From: CAZKWG01 sp964615375
GTDB lineage: Bacteria > Myxococcota_A > UBA796 > CAZKWG01
DNA: 64,000 nt
Direction: 5' to 3'
Assembly: GCA_964615375.1 (NCBI GenBank)
Contig: CAZTOW010000011.1
Location: 171,849-235,848 of the forward strand
Shown piece after piece: positions 46,244-54,333 of this stretch. The notes beneath the pieces were generated by a model that saw only the letters and a list, made by a program, of their open reading frames with translations, was not told where the DNA came from and did no database searches. A program made the translations under genes and the position numbers. How positions within the stretch are numbered: the stretch's first letter is position 1; every line of letters begins with the position of its first letter.

Positions 46244-46714
46244 CTAGTTGTTCGCCGCGCCCTCGGCCACCCAGGCCCGGATGGTCGCCATGTCGGTGGA
46301 GCTGAGCGGCGCCGCCGCGGGCATCTGGTCGCCGCCGTAGGCCGGCGGATCGTTCTCGATCTTGTCGACCAGGATGGAGCTGTCCGGGTCGCCGGCCACC
46401 ACGTAGCTGCCCGAGCCGCTGTCGGGGGTGTCCGTGGTCAGGGCGGTGTAGGCGTCGGTCGCGCTGCCGAGCTTGAGCCCGGGGTGCCAGGTGTCGTCCG
46501 TGTGGCAGGAGGCGCAGTTGGCCGAGATGATCGGGTAGACGTCGTTCGCGAACGAGGTCACCTCGCCCTCGCCCTCGCCTTCGCCCTCACCCTCACCCTC
46601 ACCCTCACCCTCGCCCTCGCCCTCGCCCTCGCCCTCGCCGCTGTCCGTCCCGCCCTTGTCCTTGCAGCCCAGCGCGAGGGTCATCCCGAGAAGAAGCATC
46701 GTCAGCTTGTACAT
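46244..46714 (-). CDS. Cytochrome c lipoprotein with (Gly-Glu)n linker
   Basis: The 156-residue lipoprotein has the lipobox LALGC, then a (Gly-Glu) repeat of about 13 units, then a cytochrome c-like domain with CASCH near residue 83 and a probable Met ligand in GGDQMPAAAP. Planctomycete-type c domains of this size often precede or follow WD40 or DUF1549 partners; none is adjacent here. ATG 46714 has a perfect AGGAGG box four bases upstream. The Glu-rich tether probably extends the heme domain from the membrane. Confidence 0.8.
   Translation of the reverse strand: MYKLTMLLLGMTLALGCKDKGGTDSGEGEGEGEGEGEGEGEGEGEGEGEGEVTSFANDVYPIISANCASCHTDDTWHPGLKLGSATDAYTALTTDTPDSGSGSYVVAGDPDSSILVDKIENDPPAYGGDQMPAAAPLSSTDMATIRAWVAEGAANN
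46561..46639. repeat. Hexanucleotide tandem repeat encoding Gly-Glu linker
   Basis: About 13 units of CTCGCC/CTCACC, read on the minus strand as GGCGAG/GGTGAG. The four interrupted CTCACC units form a block in the middle, showing expansion of a variant unit. Unit gain or loss keeps the reading frame. Confidence 0.85.
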
Positions 46715-46796
46715 GTGTCCTCCTGGTCGCAGTGCGCGACCTGAGGAGGGTAGTAGACCTCGTCGGCCGAAGGAAGCCGCGCCGCACGCGAAAGAC

Positions 46797-46815
46797 TGTT
46801 GAGCCGTCTGCAACA
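46797..46815. promoter_or_regulatory. Dyad between cytochrome lipoprotein and OsmC genes
   Basis: TGTTG (46797-46801) and CAACA (46811-46815) are perfect inverted arms nine bases apart, in the divergent intergenic region. A regulator of either gene could bind here. No match to a named operator. Confidence 0.28.
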
Positions 46816-46873
46816 ATCGGCGCGGAGGAGCCGCGGCGCCCTCGACCCGGATAGGTCAGAGCGGGAGGTTCAC

Positions 46874-47302
46874 ATGGAGAGCTCGGTCACCTGGAAGAGC
46901 GGGATGGCCTTTGAGGTCGCGCTGGACGGTCACCGCTTCACCCTGGACGCGGCGCCCGGGGACGGCGGGCAGGATCTGGGGCCGCGGCCCAAGGGCCTGG
47001 TGCTCAGCGCGCTGGCCGGCTGCACGGGGATGGACGTGATCTCCATCCTCACGAAGATGCGGCAGAAGGTCACGGGTCTGCGGGTGAGCGCCGACGGCGA
47101 CACGACCGAGGAGCACCCGCGGCGCTTCACCACCATCCGGGTGCGCTACGAGATCGAGGGTGAGGGCCTGGACCTGGACAAGGTCCGGCGCGCCGTGCAG
47201 CTCTCCGAGGAGCGCTACTGCGGCGTGAGCGCCACGCTCCGGCCCACCGTGGAGATCCGGCCGGAGATCCTGGTCAACGGCGAGCGCATCGACCAGCCCT
47301 GA
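46874..47302 (+). CDS. OsmC/Ohr-family peroxidase-like protein
   Basis: The 142-residue protein matches the OsmC family, which reduces organic hydroperoxides with two cysteines. The peroxidatic Cys is Cys50 in LAGCTGMD and the resolving Cys is Cys116 in ERYCGVSATL. The fold is a homodimer with a long central helix. Length is normal. ATG 46874 follows GGGAGG six bases upstream. It ends inside a hairpin shared with the convergent gene. Neighbouring redox genes (TrxR-like, cytochromes) fit an oxidative-stress role. Confidence 0.88.
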   Translation: MESSVTWKSGMAFEVALDGHRFTLDAAPGDGGQDLGPRPKGLVLSALAGCTGMDVISILTKMRQKVTGLRVSADGDTTEEHPRRFTTIRVRYEIEGEGLDLDKVRRAVQLSEERYCGVSATLRPTVEIRPEILVNGERIDQP

Positions 47303-47316
47303 GCGCTCCGCTCAGG
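47298..47316. terminator. Perfect 8-bp hairpin carrying both convergent stop codons
   Basis: CCTGAGCG (47298-47305) and CGCTCAGG (47309-47316) are exactly complementary with a three-base loop. The TGA of the OsmC gene (47300-47302) and the TGA of the minus-strand gene (47314-47312) both lie in the stem. It probably acts in both directions, although no T-run follows. Confidence 0.5.
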
Positions 47317-48004
47317 ATCGCTCCACCACGATCTCGGCGGTGGCCTCCTCGCCGGCGCTGGCCTCGCCCAGGCGCTCCCGGAGCCGGCGGGCCTCGGACT
47401 TCCAGTGCTCGGCCCTCAGCTTCTGGCGCTCCAGCTCGGTGCGGGTGCGGACCTGATCGGCGTCCTTGCGCTCGGCCTTCTGGCGCCAGCGGGTGCTCTC
47501 GGCCTTCGCCTGCTGGAGCCGGCCCGCCAGCTCGTCCGGGAAGGGCACGGGCTCACCTCCGGGCAGCAGCACCCGGAGGCGGCTCCCCTCGGCGCGCAGC
47601 GAGAGGCCCAGGGCCATGCTCTCCAGGGCGCCCTCGCGGTTGGGGACGGCGCTCTGCTGTCCGCCCTCCAGCAGGTAGCCCAGCAGACCCGGCGCGGGCG
47701 GCTGGGCGCCGGGATCGAAGAGGAAGACCTCCAGCGGGCCCTCGGGCGCCAGCGTGTCCAGCCAGGCGCGCAGCTCCCGCTCGCGCACGGCCCGGCGGAT
47801 GAAGGCCACCAGCACCTCGGGGGCCCCGCGGGGGCGCAGGCGCAGGGCGGGGAGCCGCTCCTCCTCGACGCGCAGTCCGGGCTCGAGCGCGGGCGGGGCG
47901 AGCTCGGGCCAGGCCTGGGAGAGGCCGAAGCTGAGCGAGAGGACGCCCGGCAGCGCCTCGGTCAGCGCGCGGGGGGTGGGGTCCTGTGCGGGCTCGCGTC
48001 CCAT
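47312..48004 (-). CDS. Hypothetical protein with C-terminal coiled coil
   Basis: The 230-residue protein is not recognised. Residues 1-150 look globular with a mixed alpha/beta pattern (LRLRPRGAPEVLVAFIRRAV, PLEVFLFDPG), and residues 160-220 are a highly charged Arg/Glu/Lys coiled coil (STRWRQKAERKDADQVRT). The size and layout recall Uma2-linked tails, but no nuclease motif is visible. ATG 48004 has GGAG nine bases upstream; another ATG at 48022 adds six residues. The upstream part of the open frame is a shadow of the crotonase gene. Confidence 0.5.
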   Translation of the reverse strand: MGREPAQDPTPRALTEALPGVLSLSFGLSQAWPELAPPALEPGLRVEEERLPALRLRPRGAPEVLVAFIRRAVRERELRAWLDTLAPEGPLEVFLFDPGAQPPAPGLLGYLLEGGQQSAVPNREGALESMALGLSLRAEGSRLRVLLPGGEPVPFPDELAGRLQQAKAESTRWRQKAERKDADQVRTRTELERQKLRAEHWKSEARRLRERLGEASAGEEATAEIVVERS

Positions 48005-48075
48005 GGGGGCTCCGGCTTCCATGCTCCCCCGGGGGAGGGCCGCTGGCAAGGGCGGGGGAGCGGAGCGGCGGGAGC

Positions 48076-48825
48076 TCAGCGGCCTGCGCGGCGCCCCTCG
48101 GCAAAGGCCAGGGCGCCCGCCGCGCCCTCGAAGACGGCCGGGAGCCCCTGCTCGAATTCGTGCGCGAGGGCCTCGGGCAGGGGGCGGTCGAAGGCCTGGC
48201 GCGCGGCGCGCAGGTCGGCCAGGAGCGCGTCCTGCGGGAGGGCGGCGAGGGCCTGGGCCAGGGCCTCGGCCGCGGCGCGCGCCTCCCCACGGGGCACCAC
48301 CCGGTTGACCAGGCCCATGCTCAGGGCCTCGGCGGCGTCCACGGGGCGGCCCGTCAGGATGAGGTCCAGCGCGCGGCCGAGCCCGATGATCCGGGGGAGG
48401 CGCACGGTCCCGCCGTCGATGAGCGGCACCCCCCAGCGCCGGCAGAAGACCCCCAGCACGGCGTCCTCCTCGGCCACGCGCAGGTCCGCCCACAGGGCCA
48501 GCTCCAGCCCGCCGGCCACCGCGTGCCCGGAGATCGCGGCGATCACGGGCTTGGACGGCACGATCCGGCTGGGGCCCAGCGGGGCGTCGCCCTCGGGGTC
48601 CAGGCGGTTGGGCTCGCCCCGGGCGATGGCCTTGAGGTCGGCGCCCGCCGAGAACGTCCCGCCCGCTCCCCAGAGCACGGCCACGCGGGCCCCCGGGTCG
48701 GCCTCGAATGCCCGGACGGCGGCGGTGAGCGCGTCGGCGGTGGGGCGGTCGATGGCGTTGCGGGCCTCCGGGCGGTCGAGGATGAGGGTGTGGACGGGGC
48801 CGGAGATCTCGACGCGCACGCTCAT
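48076..48825 (-). CDS. Enoyl-CoA hydratase/isomerase (crotonase family)
   Basis: The 249-residue protein is a standard-length crotonase. It has the oxyanion-hole segment FSAGADLKAIARG near residue 60 and the second one in ISGHAVAGGLELALWADLRVA near residue 100. The position matching hydratase Glu144 reads GVPLIDGGTVRLPRIIG, where Asp may serve, so isomerase or another activity is possible. The final helical region supports trimer formation. ATG 48825 fits the family N-terminus. There are no fatty-acid genes next to it. Confidence 0.87.
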   Translation of the reverse strand: MSVRVEISGPVHTLILDRPEARNAIDRPTADALTAAVRAFEADPGARVAVLWGAGGTFSAGADLKAIARGEPNRLDPEGDAPLGPSRIVPSKPVIAAISGHAVAGGLELALWADLRVAEEDAVLGVFCRRWGVPLIDGGTVRLPRIIGLGRALDLILTGRPVDAAEALSMGLVNRVVPRGEARAAAEALAQALAALPQDALLADLRAARQAFDRPLPEALAHEFEQGLPAVFEGAAGALAFAEGRRAGR

Positions 48826-48848
48826 GGCGAGGCCTCGCAGGTCGGAGC

Positions 48849-48877
48849 TTGTGGAGAGGAAGCTCTGTGAGTATAAG
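48849..48877 (+). promoter_or_regulatory. Sigma-70-like promoter of second SGNH gene
   Basis: TTGTGG (48849-48854) and TATAAG (48872-48877) are 17 bases apart and sit about 40 bases before the TTG start at 48918. Confidence 0.45.
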
Positions 48878-48917
48878 AGTTTACACAGCATCCCTGCGCT
48901 GGCTTCGGAGGAGACCC

Positions 48918-50381
48918 TTGCGTCGTCAACACCTCGCCCGCGCCACCCTCCTGCTCGGCGCCCTCGGCGGCCTCGCCCTGGCCGCTACCGATCCCTCCCG
49001 CGTGCTGAGGCCGGTGGAGGCCCAGCTCCTCGAGGTGCGCGAGGCCGCCGGTCCTCCCGCCCTCACCTGCGACGAGGCGCGCGCCGCCGCGGCGAAGCCC
49101 ATCGCTCAGGCGCCTTCGAACGCGCCGCCGCCCAAGCCGAAGACCACCAGCTCCCAGCCCTCGCCCAAGCCCGACTATGCCGCCATGCCCGAGATCGTGG
49201 TGGACGGCAAGGCGGTCCAGAGGTCGGATCTGCCCGGGGCCGCGCCTGACGCCCTGCCGCTCCAGCCGCTGGAGGGGAAGCCCGAGGCCCTCGCCGCCAT
49301 CGCGGGCGTGATGAAGAAGGCCGCCTCCGGCGAGCGCACCCGCATCACCTTCTTCGGGGCGAGCCACGTCGGCGGCGAGTTCTGGACCGGCCACGTCCGG
49401 CGCGTGCTGCAGAGCCGCCACGGCGACCTGGGCCACGGCTTCGTGCTGCCGGCGGCGCTCTACGAGGGCTACCGCGGGCACGACGTGAACCTCTGCCGCA
49501 CCGACGACTGGTTCCCCGACTGGGCGGGCAAGACCAACGGGCGGGACGACGGGCTGCTGGGGCCGGCGGGCATGAGCGTCAGCAGCAAGAACGCCGCGAG
49601 CTTCGGCTGGATCGAGACCACGAAGACCAACCCGCACGGCCGCAAGGTGCAGAGCTTCGACGTCTACGCGCTCGGCCAGCCGGGGGGCGGGGGCCTGGAG
49701 CTGACGGTGGACGCCACCGAGCCGCGCCGCGTCAGCACGGCGGCGAAGAGCCACGCGCTGCTGCGCTGGCGCCTGGAGGTGGAGGACGGCCCCCACCGGC
49801 TCACGCTCAAGCCCACGGGCGACGGCGAGGTGCGGCTCTTCGGCGTCTCCATGGAGCGCGAGGGCTCGGGCGTGATCGTGGACGCGCTGGGCGTGCGCGG
49901 TCGCACGGCCCGCTCCTGGCTCTCCTGGGACCGCACCATGGCCGCCCAGGGCCTGCTGGCGCTGGACCCGGACATGGTGGTGCTGGCCTATGGGACCAAC
50001 GAGGCGGCGGACCTCAATTACACGGCGGACGAGTACCGGACTGACCTGCGCGCCGTGCTGACCGAGCTCCGCCGCACCCTGCCCGCCACCCCCTGCGTGC
50101 TGGTCGGCCCCTCCGACCGCGCCGTCGAGCAGAAGCCCGGGAGCTGGCGGATCTGGACGCGCACGGCGATGATCGCCAGCGTGCAGCGGGAGACCGCTCC
50201 GGACTTCGGCTGCGCCTTCTGGGACCTGCAGCAGGCCAGCGGCGGGCCGGGATCGATGGTGGCCTGGCGCCTGCTGGAGCCGCCGCTCTCGGCGGGCGAC
50301 CTCATCCACTTCAGCACGAAGGGCTACGAGCTGCTGGGCGACCGCTTCGTCGCCGCCCTGGACGCGGCGCGCGGAGGCTGA
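48918..50381 (+). CDS. SGNH-hydrolase-like envelope protein, copy 2
   Basis: The 487-residue protein has an N-terminal membrane anchor or signal (LARATLLLGALGGLALAA), a Pro/Lys-rich linker to about residue 95 and an SGNH-type domain similar to the gene at 44694. Block I is FFGASHVGGEF (GAS instead of GDS), block III YGTNEA, block V DLIHFSTKGYELL. TTG 48918 is chosen for its GGAGGAG box seven bases upstream; the open frame before it overlaps promoter sequence. It probably works with the MBOAT protein in O-acetylation of an exported polymer. Confidence 0.73.
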   Translation: MRRQHLARATLLLGALGGLALAATDPSRVLRPVEAQLLEVREAAGPPALTCDEARAAAAKPIAQAPSNAPPPKPKTTSSQPSPKPDYAAMPEIVVDGKAVQRSDLPGAAPDALPLQPLEGKPEALAAIAGVMKKAASGERTRITFFGASHVGGEFWTGHVRRVLQSRHGDLGHGFVLPAALYEGYRGHDVNLCRTDDWFPDWAGKTNGRDDGLLGPAGMSVSSKNAASFGWIETTKTNPHGRKVQSFDVYALGQPGGGGLELTVDATEPRRVSTAAKSHALLRWRLEVEDGPHRLTLKPTGDGEVRLFGVSMEREGSGVIVDALGVRGRTARSWLSWDRTMAAQGLLALDPDMVVLAYGTNEAADLNYTADEYRTDLRAVLTELRRTLPATPCVLVGPSDRAVEQKPGSWRIWTRTAMIASVQRETAPDFGCAFWDLQQASGGPGSMVAWRLLEPPLSAGDLIHFSTKGYELLGDRFVAALDAARGG

Positions 50382-50405
50382 CCTTCTCCGACCGGTGCTT
50401 AGCTT

Positions 50406-50431
50406 GTGTGTGTCGATGCACACACGCATCG
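50406..50431 (+). promoter_or_regulatory. Two mutually exclusive hairpins ahead of the propeller lipoprotein gene
   Basis: Stem A is GTGTGTG/CACACAC (50406-50412 with 50419-50425). Stem B is CGATGC/GCATCG (50414-50419 with 50426-50431). They share bases, so only one can form at a time, and stem B touches the GGGAGG ribosome site. A switch-like control is possible. Confidence 0.35.
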
Positions 50432-50444
50432 GGAGGGGGGAGAG

Positions 50445-52472
50445 ATGCTCAGCCAAGGGATCACCCGCTCGGCGGCGCTGCTGGCGCTGCTCACGTTCGC
50501 CTGTGACCGCGACAAGGAGCCGGACAAGGACATCCCGGGGACGCCGGACGTCCACCTGCGGCGCTTCGAGGGCTGCGACGATCTCCGCGCCTACGTCGTG
50601 GACGTGACCCTGGAGACCCTCGTGTCCTACCGCTACGCCTGGGGCTGGTACGGCTGGCCGGAGGAGGACGCGGGAGGCGGGGAGGGGGGCGAGGGCAGCC
50701 CCGACGACTACACGACCACCAACGTCCAGGAAGAGGGCGTGGACGAGCCCGACATGGTCAAGACCGACGGCGAGTACATCTACGTCGTCCAGGACCAGTC
50801 GCTGTTCGTGGTGGACACCTGGCCGGCGGCGGAGAGCTCGCTGGCCTCGGAGCTCTCGCTGGAGGGCTACCCCTACAGCATGTTCCTCTATGAAGACAGC
50901 CTGGTCGTCTTCAGCTACCTCTACGACGAGATGCCCTGGGACGGGTACTACGGCGGCACCCGCATCGACCTGGTGGACGTCTCCGACCGGGCCGCGCCGG
51001 AGATCGTGCGCTCCATCGACGTGGAGGGCTGGTTTGCCGACGCCCGCATGGTCGACGGTCAGGTCTACGCCGTGCTGAACTCCTGGACGGACGTGCCGCA
51101 GGAGGCCTGGTCGCTGGCCTGGGACGAGAGCCTGGGCCTGCCCGAGCTCACCGGCGAGGAGACCGAGGAGGAGCTGCAGGCCAAGGCCGACGTGGCCCGC
51201 GAGATCCTGCGCCCCTACGTGGAGGAGATCGTGGCGGGCATGGACCTCTCCGATCTGGTGCCCGAGTGGCGCGATCAGGTCGTGGGGGCCGCCGACGCCG
51301 CGGCTGAGCCCATGTACGCCTGCACCGACCTCTACCGCCCGGCGGAGACCGCGCAGCTGGCCGTCCTGGATCTGGTGCAGATCGACCTGAACGCCCCGCT
51401 GACCACCGCCCTGCTGTCCAGCACCGGCGTGCTCGCGCAGGGCTGGGTGGTCTACGCCTCCAGTGACCACCTGTACGTGGGCCAGACGAGCTGGTGGTGG
51501 TGGTGGGGCTGGGGCGACCTGGACCTGAACACGCAGATCCACAAGTTCCAGCTGGGCTCCCAGGCCGACTACGTGGCCAGCGGCGAGGTGGAGGGCTGGC
51601 TGACCGACCAGTTCTCGATGAGCGAGTACGGGGGCTTCCTGCGCGTGGCGACCACCGACGTGGACTGGTGGTGGGGCACCACGGACGACACGGAGCTGGG
51701 CAGCCGCGTGAGCGTGCTGGCCGAGACTGGGGACACGCTCACGAAGGTGGGCGAGGTCTCCGGCATCGCGCCGGGGGAGTGGATCTACGCCAGCCGCATG
51801 ATGGGCGACAAGGGCTACCTGGTCACCTACGAGCAGGTGGATCCGCTGTTCACCCTCGACCTCTCGGACCCCACGAACCCGCGGGTGATGGGCGAGCTGG
51901 TCCTGCCCGGCTACTCGGCCTACCTCCACCCCATGGACGAGGATCACCTCCTGGCGGTGGGCATGGCCGGCGAAGAGGACGGCACGCTCACCGGGCTGGC
52001 CATCAACATCTTCGACGTCTCGGACATGTCGGCGCCCACGCTGGCGCAGCAGTACGAGCTGAGCGCGGAGGAGGGCGAGACCTGGGCCTGGTCGGAGGCG
52101 CTGTGGGATCACCACGCCTTCACCTACCGGGACGGCGTGCTTTCCATCCCCGTCTACACCTACACCTGGGAGGAGGTGGAGGGGGAGTACACCTATGACT
52201 GGTTCAGCGGCCTGCTGGTGCTGAGCGTGGACCCGAGCGCGGGCATCTCCGAGATCGGGCGCGTGGACCACGCCGGCCTCGTCGCCGAGAGCGAGTGCAA
52301 GTACGGCTACGAGTCCGAGGAGGGCTACACCTGCGAGGACTATGCCTGGGTGCGCCGCGGCGTCTACATCGAGGAAGGCCTCTACTCGGTGAGCGACTAC
52401 GGGCTCCTGGTCAACGAGCTGGCCGACCCCTCCGTGGAGATCGCCCGGGTGCTCTTCTACCCGGCGGAGTAG
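50445..52472 (+). CDS. Beta-propeller domain lipoprotein (Pfam Beta_propel type)
   Basis: The 675-residue lipoprotein has the lipobox LLTFAC and the family hallmark NVQEEGVDEPDMVKTDG at about residues 98-114, followed by blades with IYVVQDQSLFVVD, GEWIYASRMM and DLSDPTNPRVMGEL. Such secreted propellers are found in archaea and bacteria with unknown ligands; a Trp-rich WWWWWGWG loop near residue 350 is unusual and may bind a partner or carbohydrate. A Gly/Glu-rich linker precedes the propeller. ATG 50445 has a GGGAGGGGGGAG leader. Its 3' end overlaps the convergent gene by 16 bases. Confidence 0.8.
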   Translation: MLSQGITRSAALLALLTFACDRDKEPDKDIPGTPDVHLRRFEGCDDLRAYVVDVTLETLVSYRYAWGWYGWPEEDAGGGEGGEGSPDDYTTTNVQEEGVDEPDMVKTDGEYIYVVQDQSLFVVDTWPAAESSLASELSLEGYPYSMFLYEDSLVVFSYLYDEMPWDGYYGGTRIDLVDVSDRAAPEIVRSIDVEGWFADARMVDGQVYAVLNSWTDVPQEAWSLAWDESLGLPELTGEETEEELQAKADVAREILRPYVEEIVAGMDLSDLVPEWRDQVVGAADAAAEPMYACTDLYRPAETAQLAVLDLVQIDLNAPLTTALLSSTGVLAQGWVVYASSDHLYVGQTSWWWWWGWGDLDLNTQIHKFQLGSQADYVASGEVEGWLTDQFSMSEYGGFLRVATTDVDWWWGTTDDTELGSRVSVLAETGDTLTKVGEVSGIAPGEWIYASRMMGDKGYLVTYEQVDPLFTLDLSDPTNPRVMGELVLPGYSAYLHPMDEDHLLAVGMAGEEDGTLTGLAINIFDVSDMSAPTLAQQYELSAEEGETWAWSEALWDHHAFTYRDGVLSIPVYTYTWEEVEGEYTYDWFSGLLVLSVDPSAGISEIGRVDHAGLVAESECKYGYESEEGYTCEDYAWVRRGVYIEEGLYSVSDYGLLVNELADPSVEIARVLFYPAE

Positions 52473-53224
52473 CTCGCGGAGCCGCCCACCAGCGGCACCC
52501 AGAAGGCCTCGCCGGGGACGCGCAGGGGCTCGGCGTCCAGCCGGACCCGGCTCCCCGGCGGGAGCACGCAGCGCACGGGGGCGGAGGCGTCGTGGCGGTT
52601 GTGGACGCCCGGGTAGTCCGCCCGCACCCGCGCCCCCTGGGAGAGCGTGATGGTCTCGCCCAGGCGGCCGGGCGCGGCGGAGCCGGCGTAGAAGTAGCCG
52701 AGGATCTCGCCCGTGGTCCCGGGGCAGGGGCCGGAGGAGACGGCCGCCTCGGGGCTGGGCGCGGTGGAGACCGGGGCCTCCGTCGGCGTCACGGGAGCCG
52801 GCTCGACGGGGGAGGGGAGCGCGGGGGAAGGCTGCGCGGGCGGCGCCTCCGGGCTGGGGGCGGCGACCGCGGCCACGGGCTCCGGCGAGGCGACCGGGGC
52901 CTGCTCCGGCCAGAGGGTGGCCGCGCCGATCAGCCCCAGGGCCACGAGCCCCAGGGCCAGCGCCGTGACCGGGAGCCGCCGCGGCCTCCCCACGATCTCG
53001 CCCAGGCGGGCGAAGGCGGGGTCGTCCGGGCGGGCCCGCCGGGCGGCGTCCACCACCTGCGGGAGGCGCTGGAGCCGGGCGGCCTCGGTGATCAGGGCGG
53101 TGAATCCGCCGTGATCGGACAGGGGGACGCCCGCGCGCTCGGCGAGCTCGCGGGCGCTGTGCTCCGGGAGACGCCGGCTGAAGAAGCCGGCGAGGTCCTG
53201 AAGCTCTCGGGCGTCGAGGTTCAT
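52457..53224 (-). CDS. Single-pass membrane protein with effector-associated-like N-terminal domain
   Basis: The 255-residue protein has a helical N-terminal domain of about 70 residues (LDARELQDLAGFFSRRLPEH, then FTALITEAARLQRLPQVVDA). The pattern resembles the small alpha-helical effector-associated domains of bacterial conflict proteins. One membrane helix (LALGLVALGLIGAATLW, about 92-110) and a Pro/Ala/Ser-rich linker follow. The C-terminal extracytoplasmic domain of about 90 residues has two cysteines and SH3-like strands (GETITLSQGARVRADYP). The domain call is inference. ATG 53224 is the start. Confidence 0.5.
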   Translation of the reverse strand: MNLDARELQDLAGFFSRRLPEHSARELAERAGVPLSDHGGFTALITEAARLQRLPQVVDAARRARPDDPAFARLGEIVGRPRRLPVTALALGLVALGLIGAATLWPEQAPVASPEPVAAVAAPSPEAPPAQPSPALPSPVEPAPVTPTEAPVSTAPSPEAAVSSGPCPGTTGEILGYFYAGSAAPGRLGETITLSQGARVRADYPGVHNRHDASAPVRCVLPPGSRVRLDAEPLRVPGEAFWVPLVGGSASYSAG

Positions 53225-53283
53225 GACCTGACGTTAGCAGACTTTACGTGTCAAGTCATGTGTTCAGGTGCGACTTTGAAGGA

Positions 53284-54138
53284 TCAGGCCACCCGACGCC
53301 AGCGCAGGTCCATCAGGCGCTCCACCCGGTCCTCGGTGGCGGGGTGGGTGGAGAACCAGCGGGCCATGCGCTGCCCGGCCGTGAGCGGGTTGACGATGAA
53401 CAGGCTGGCGGTCGCGGGCTGGGGGTTCAGGGTGGGCATGATCTGGGCCCCGCGCTCCAGCTTGAGCAGCGCGTTGGCCAGCGCCTCGGGGTCGCCCGAG
53501 ATCCGCGCGCCCTCGGCGTCCGCCTCGAACTCGCGGGAGCGGCTGACCGCGAACTGGATCAGCATGGCGGCCATGGGGGCCACGAAGGCGGCCAGCAGGG
53601 CGCCCGCGCCGCCGCCCTCCTCCTCGTCGTCGCCGCCGCCGAAGAGCGCGGAGAACTGGAGCATGTTGGCGATGTTGCCGATGGCGCCGGCCAGCATCGC
53701 GCCCACGGACGCGATGAGGATGTCGCGGTTCTTGATGTGGGCGATCTCGTGGGCGATGACGCCGCGCAGCTCGCGCTCGCTGAGCATGGCCACAATCCCG
53801 TCGGTCACGGCCACCACGCCCCGGGAGGGGTCGCGGCCCGTGGCGAAGGCGTTGGGGGTGGGGTCGGGGATGCGGTAGAGGCGGGGCGTGGGGATCTCCG
53901 CCCGCGCCGCCAGCTCCTCGACCATGGCGTACAGGCGCGGCGCGCTCTGCCGGTCCAGGGGCTCGGCCCGCTGCATCTTCAGCACCAGGCTGTCGGAGAA
54001 GAAGTACGCGCCCAGGTTCATCGCCAGGGCCAGCGCGCCCATCACCCAGGGCCACACGCCGCCCAGCGCCGAGCCCAGGCCGATCAGCGCGGCGCCGAGC
54101 AGGCCCAGGAGGAAGATGGTCTTGAGTGTGTTCGACAT
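53284..54138 (-). CDS. htpX: HtpX membrane zinc metalloprotease (M48)
   Basis: The 284-residue protein matches HtpX, a membrane quality-control protease that cuts damaged membrane proteins. Two N-terminal helices (LLGLLGAALIGLGSALGG and VMGALALAMNLGAYFF) precede HEIAH at residues 130-134 and the third zinc ligand in SREFEADA near residue 203. A Gly/Asp/Glu loop at 167-178 replaces part of the usual inter-helix segment. ATG 54138 has GGAG seven bases upstream. It is divergent from the TerC gene; both are envelope-stress-linked in other bacteria. Confidence 0.92.
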   Translation of the reverse strand: MSNTLKTIFLLGLLGAALIGLGSALGGVWPWVMGALALAMNLGAYFFSDSLVLKMQRAEPLDRQSAPRLYAMVEELAARAEIPTPRLYRIPDPTPNAFATGRDPSRGVVAVTDGIVAMLSERELRGVIAHEIAHIKNRDILIASVGAMLAGAIGNIANMLQFSALFGGGDDEEEGGGAGALLAAFVAPMAAMLIQFAVSRSREFEADAEGARISGDPEALANALLKLERGAQIMPTLNPQPATASLFIVNPLTAGQRMARWFSTHPATEDRVERLMDLRWRRVA

Positions 54139-54238
54139 CGAGTGACTCCGCTCGGGTGGGGAAGTCGTCCACCCGCGATCCATCTCGTCACCTCCGGCGT
54201 TCTCGTCCAATACGATGATTGGATGCATTCGATAGGTC

Positions 54239-54265
54239 TTGACGATAATAGGTTAAGCCTATTGA
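54239..54265 (+). promoter_or_regulatory. Divergent promoter region with AATAGG/CCTATT operator
   Basis: AATAGGTTAAGCCTATT at 54247-54263 is a 17-base near-palindrome. A TTGACG -35 hexamer lies at 54239-54244 on the plus strand, with a possible TATTGA -10 at 54260-54265, so the dyad fills the promoter spacer. On the minus strand TATTAT (54250-54245) is a candidate -10 for htpX. One regulator could control both genes. Confidence 0.42.
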
Positions 54266-54333
54266 TTGGCGAGTATTTATCTGTTTGTCCTGTGGAATGC
54301 CGTGGATAGATCAGCCGGGCAAGGAGGAATCGG

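Noticed and set aside
54270..54333. yybP-ykoY manganese riboswitch upstream of the TerC gene
   Set aside because: The leader is too short and lacks the paired loop motifs of that class.
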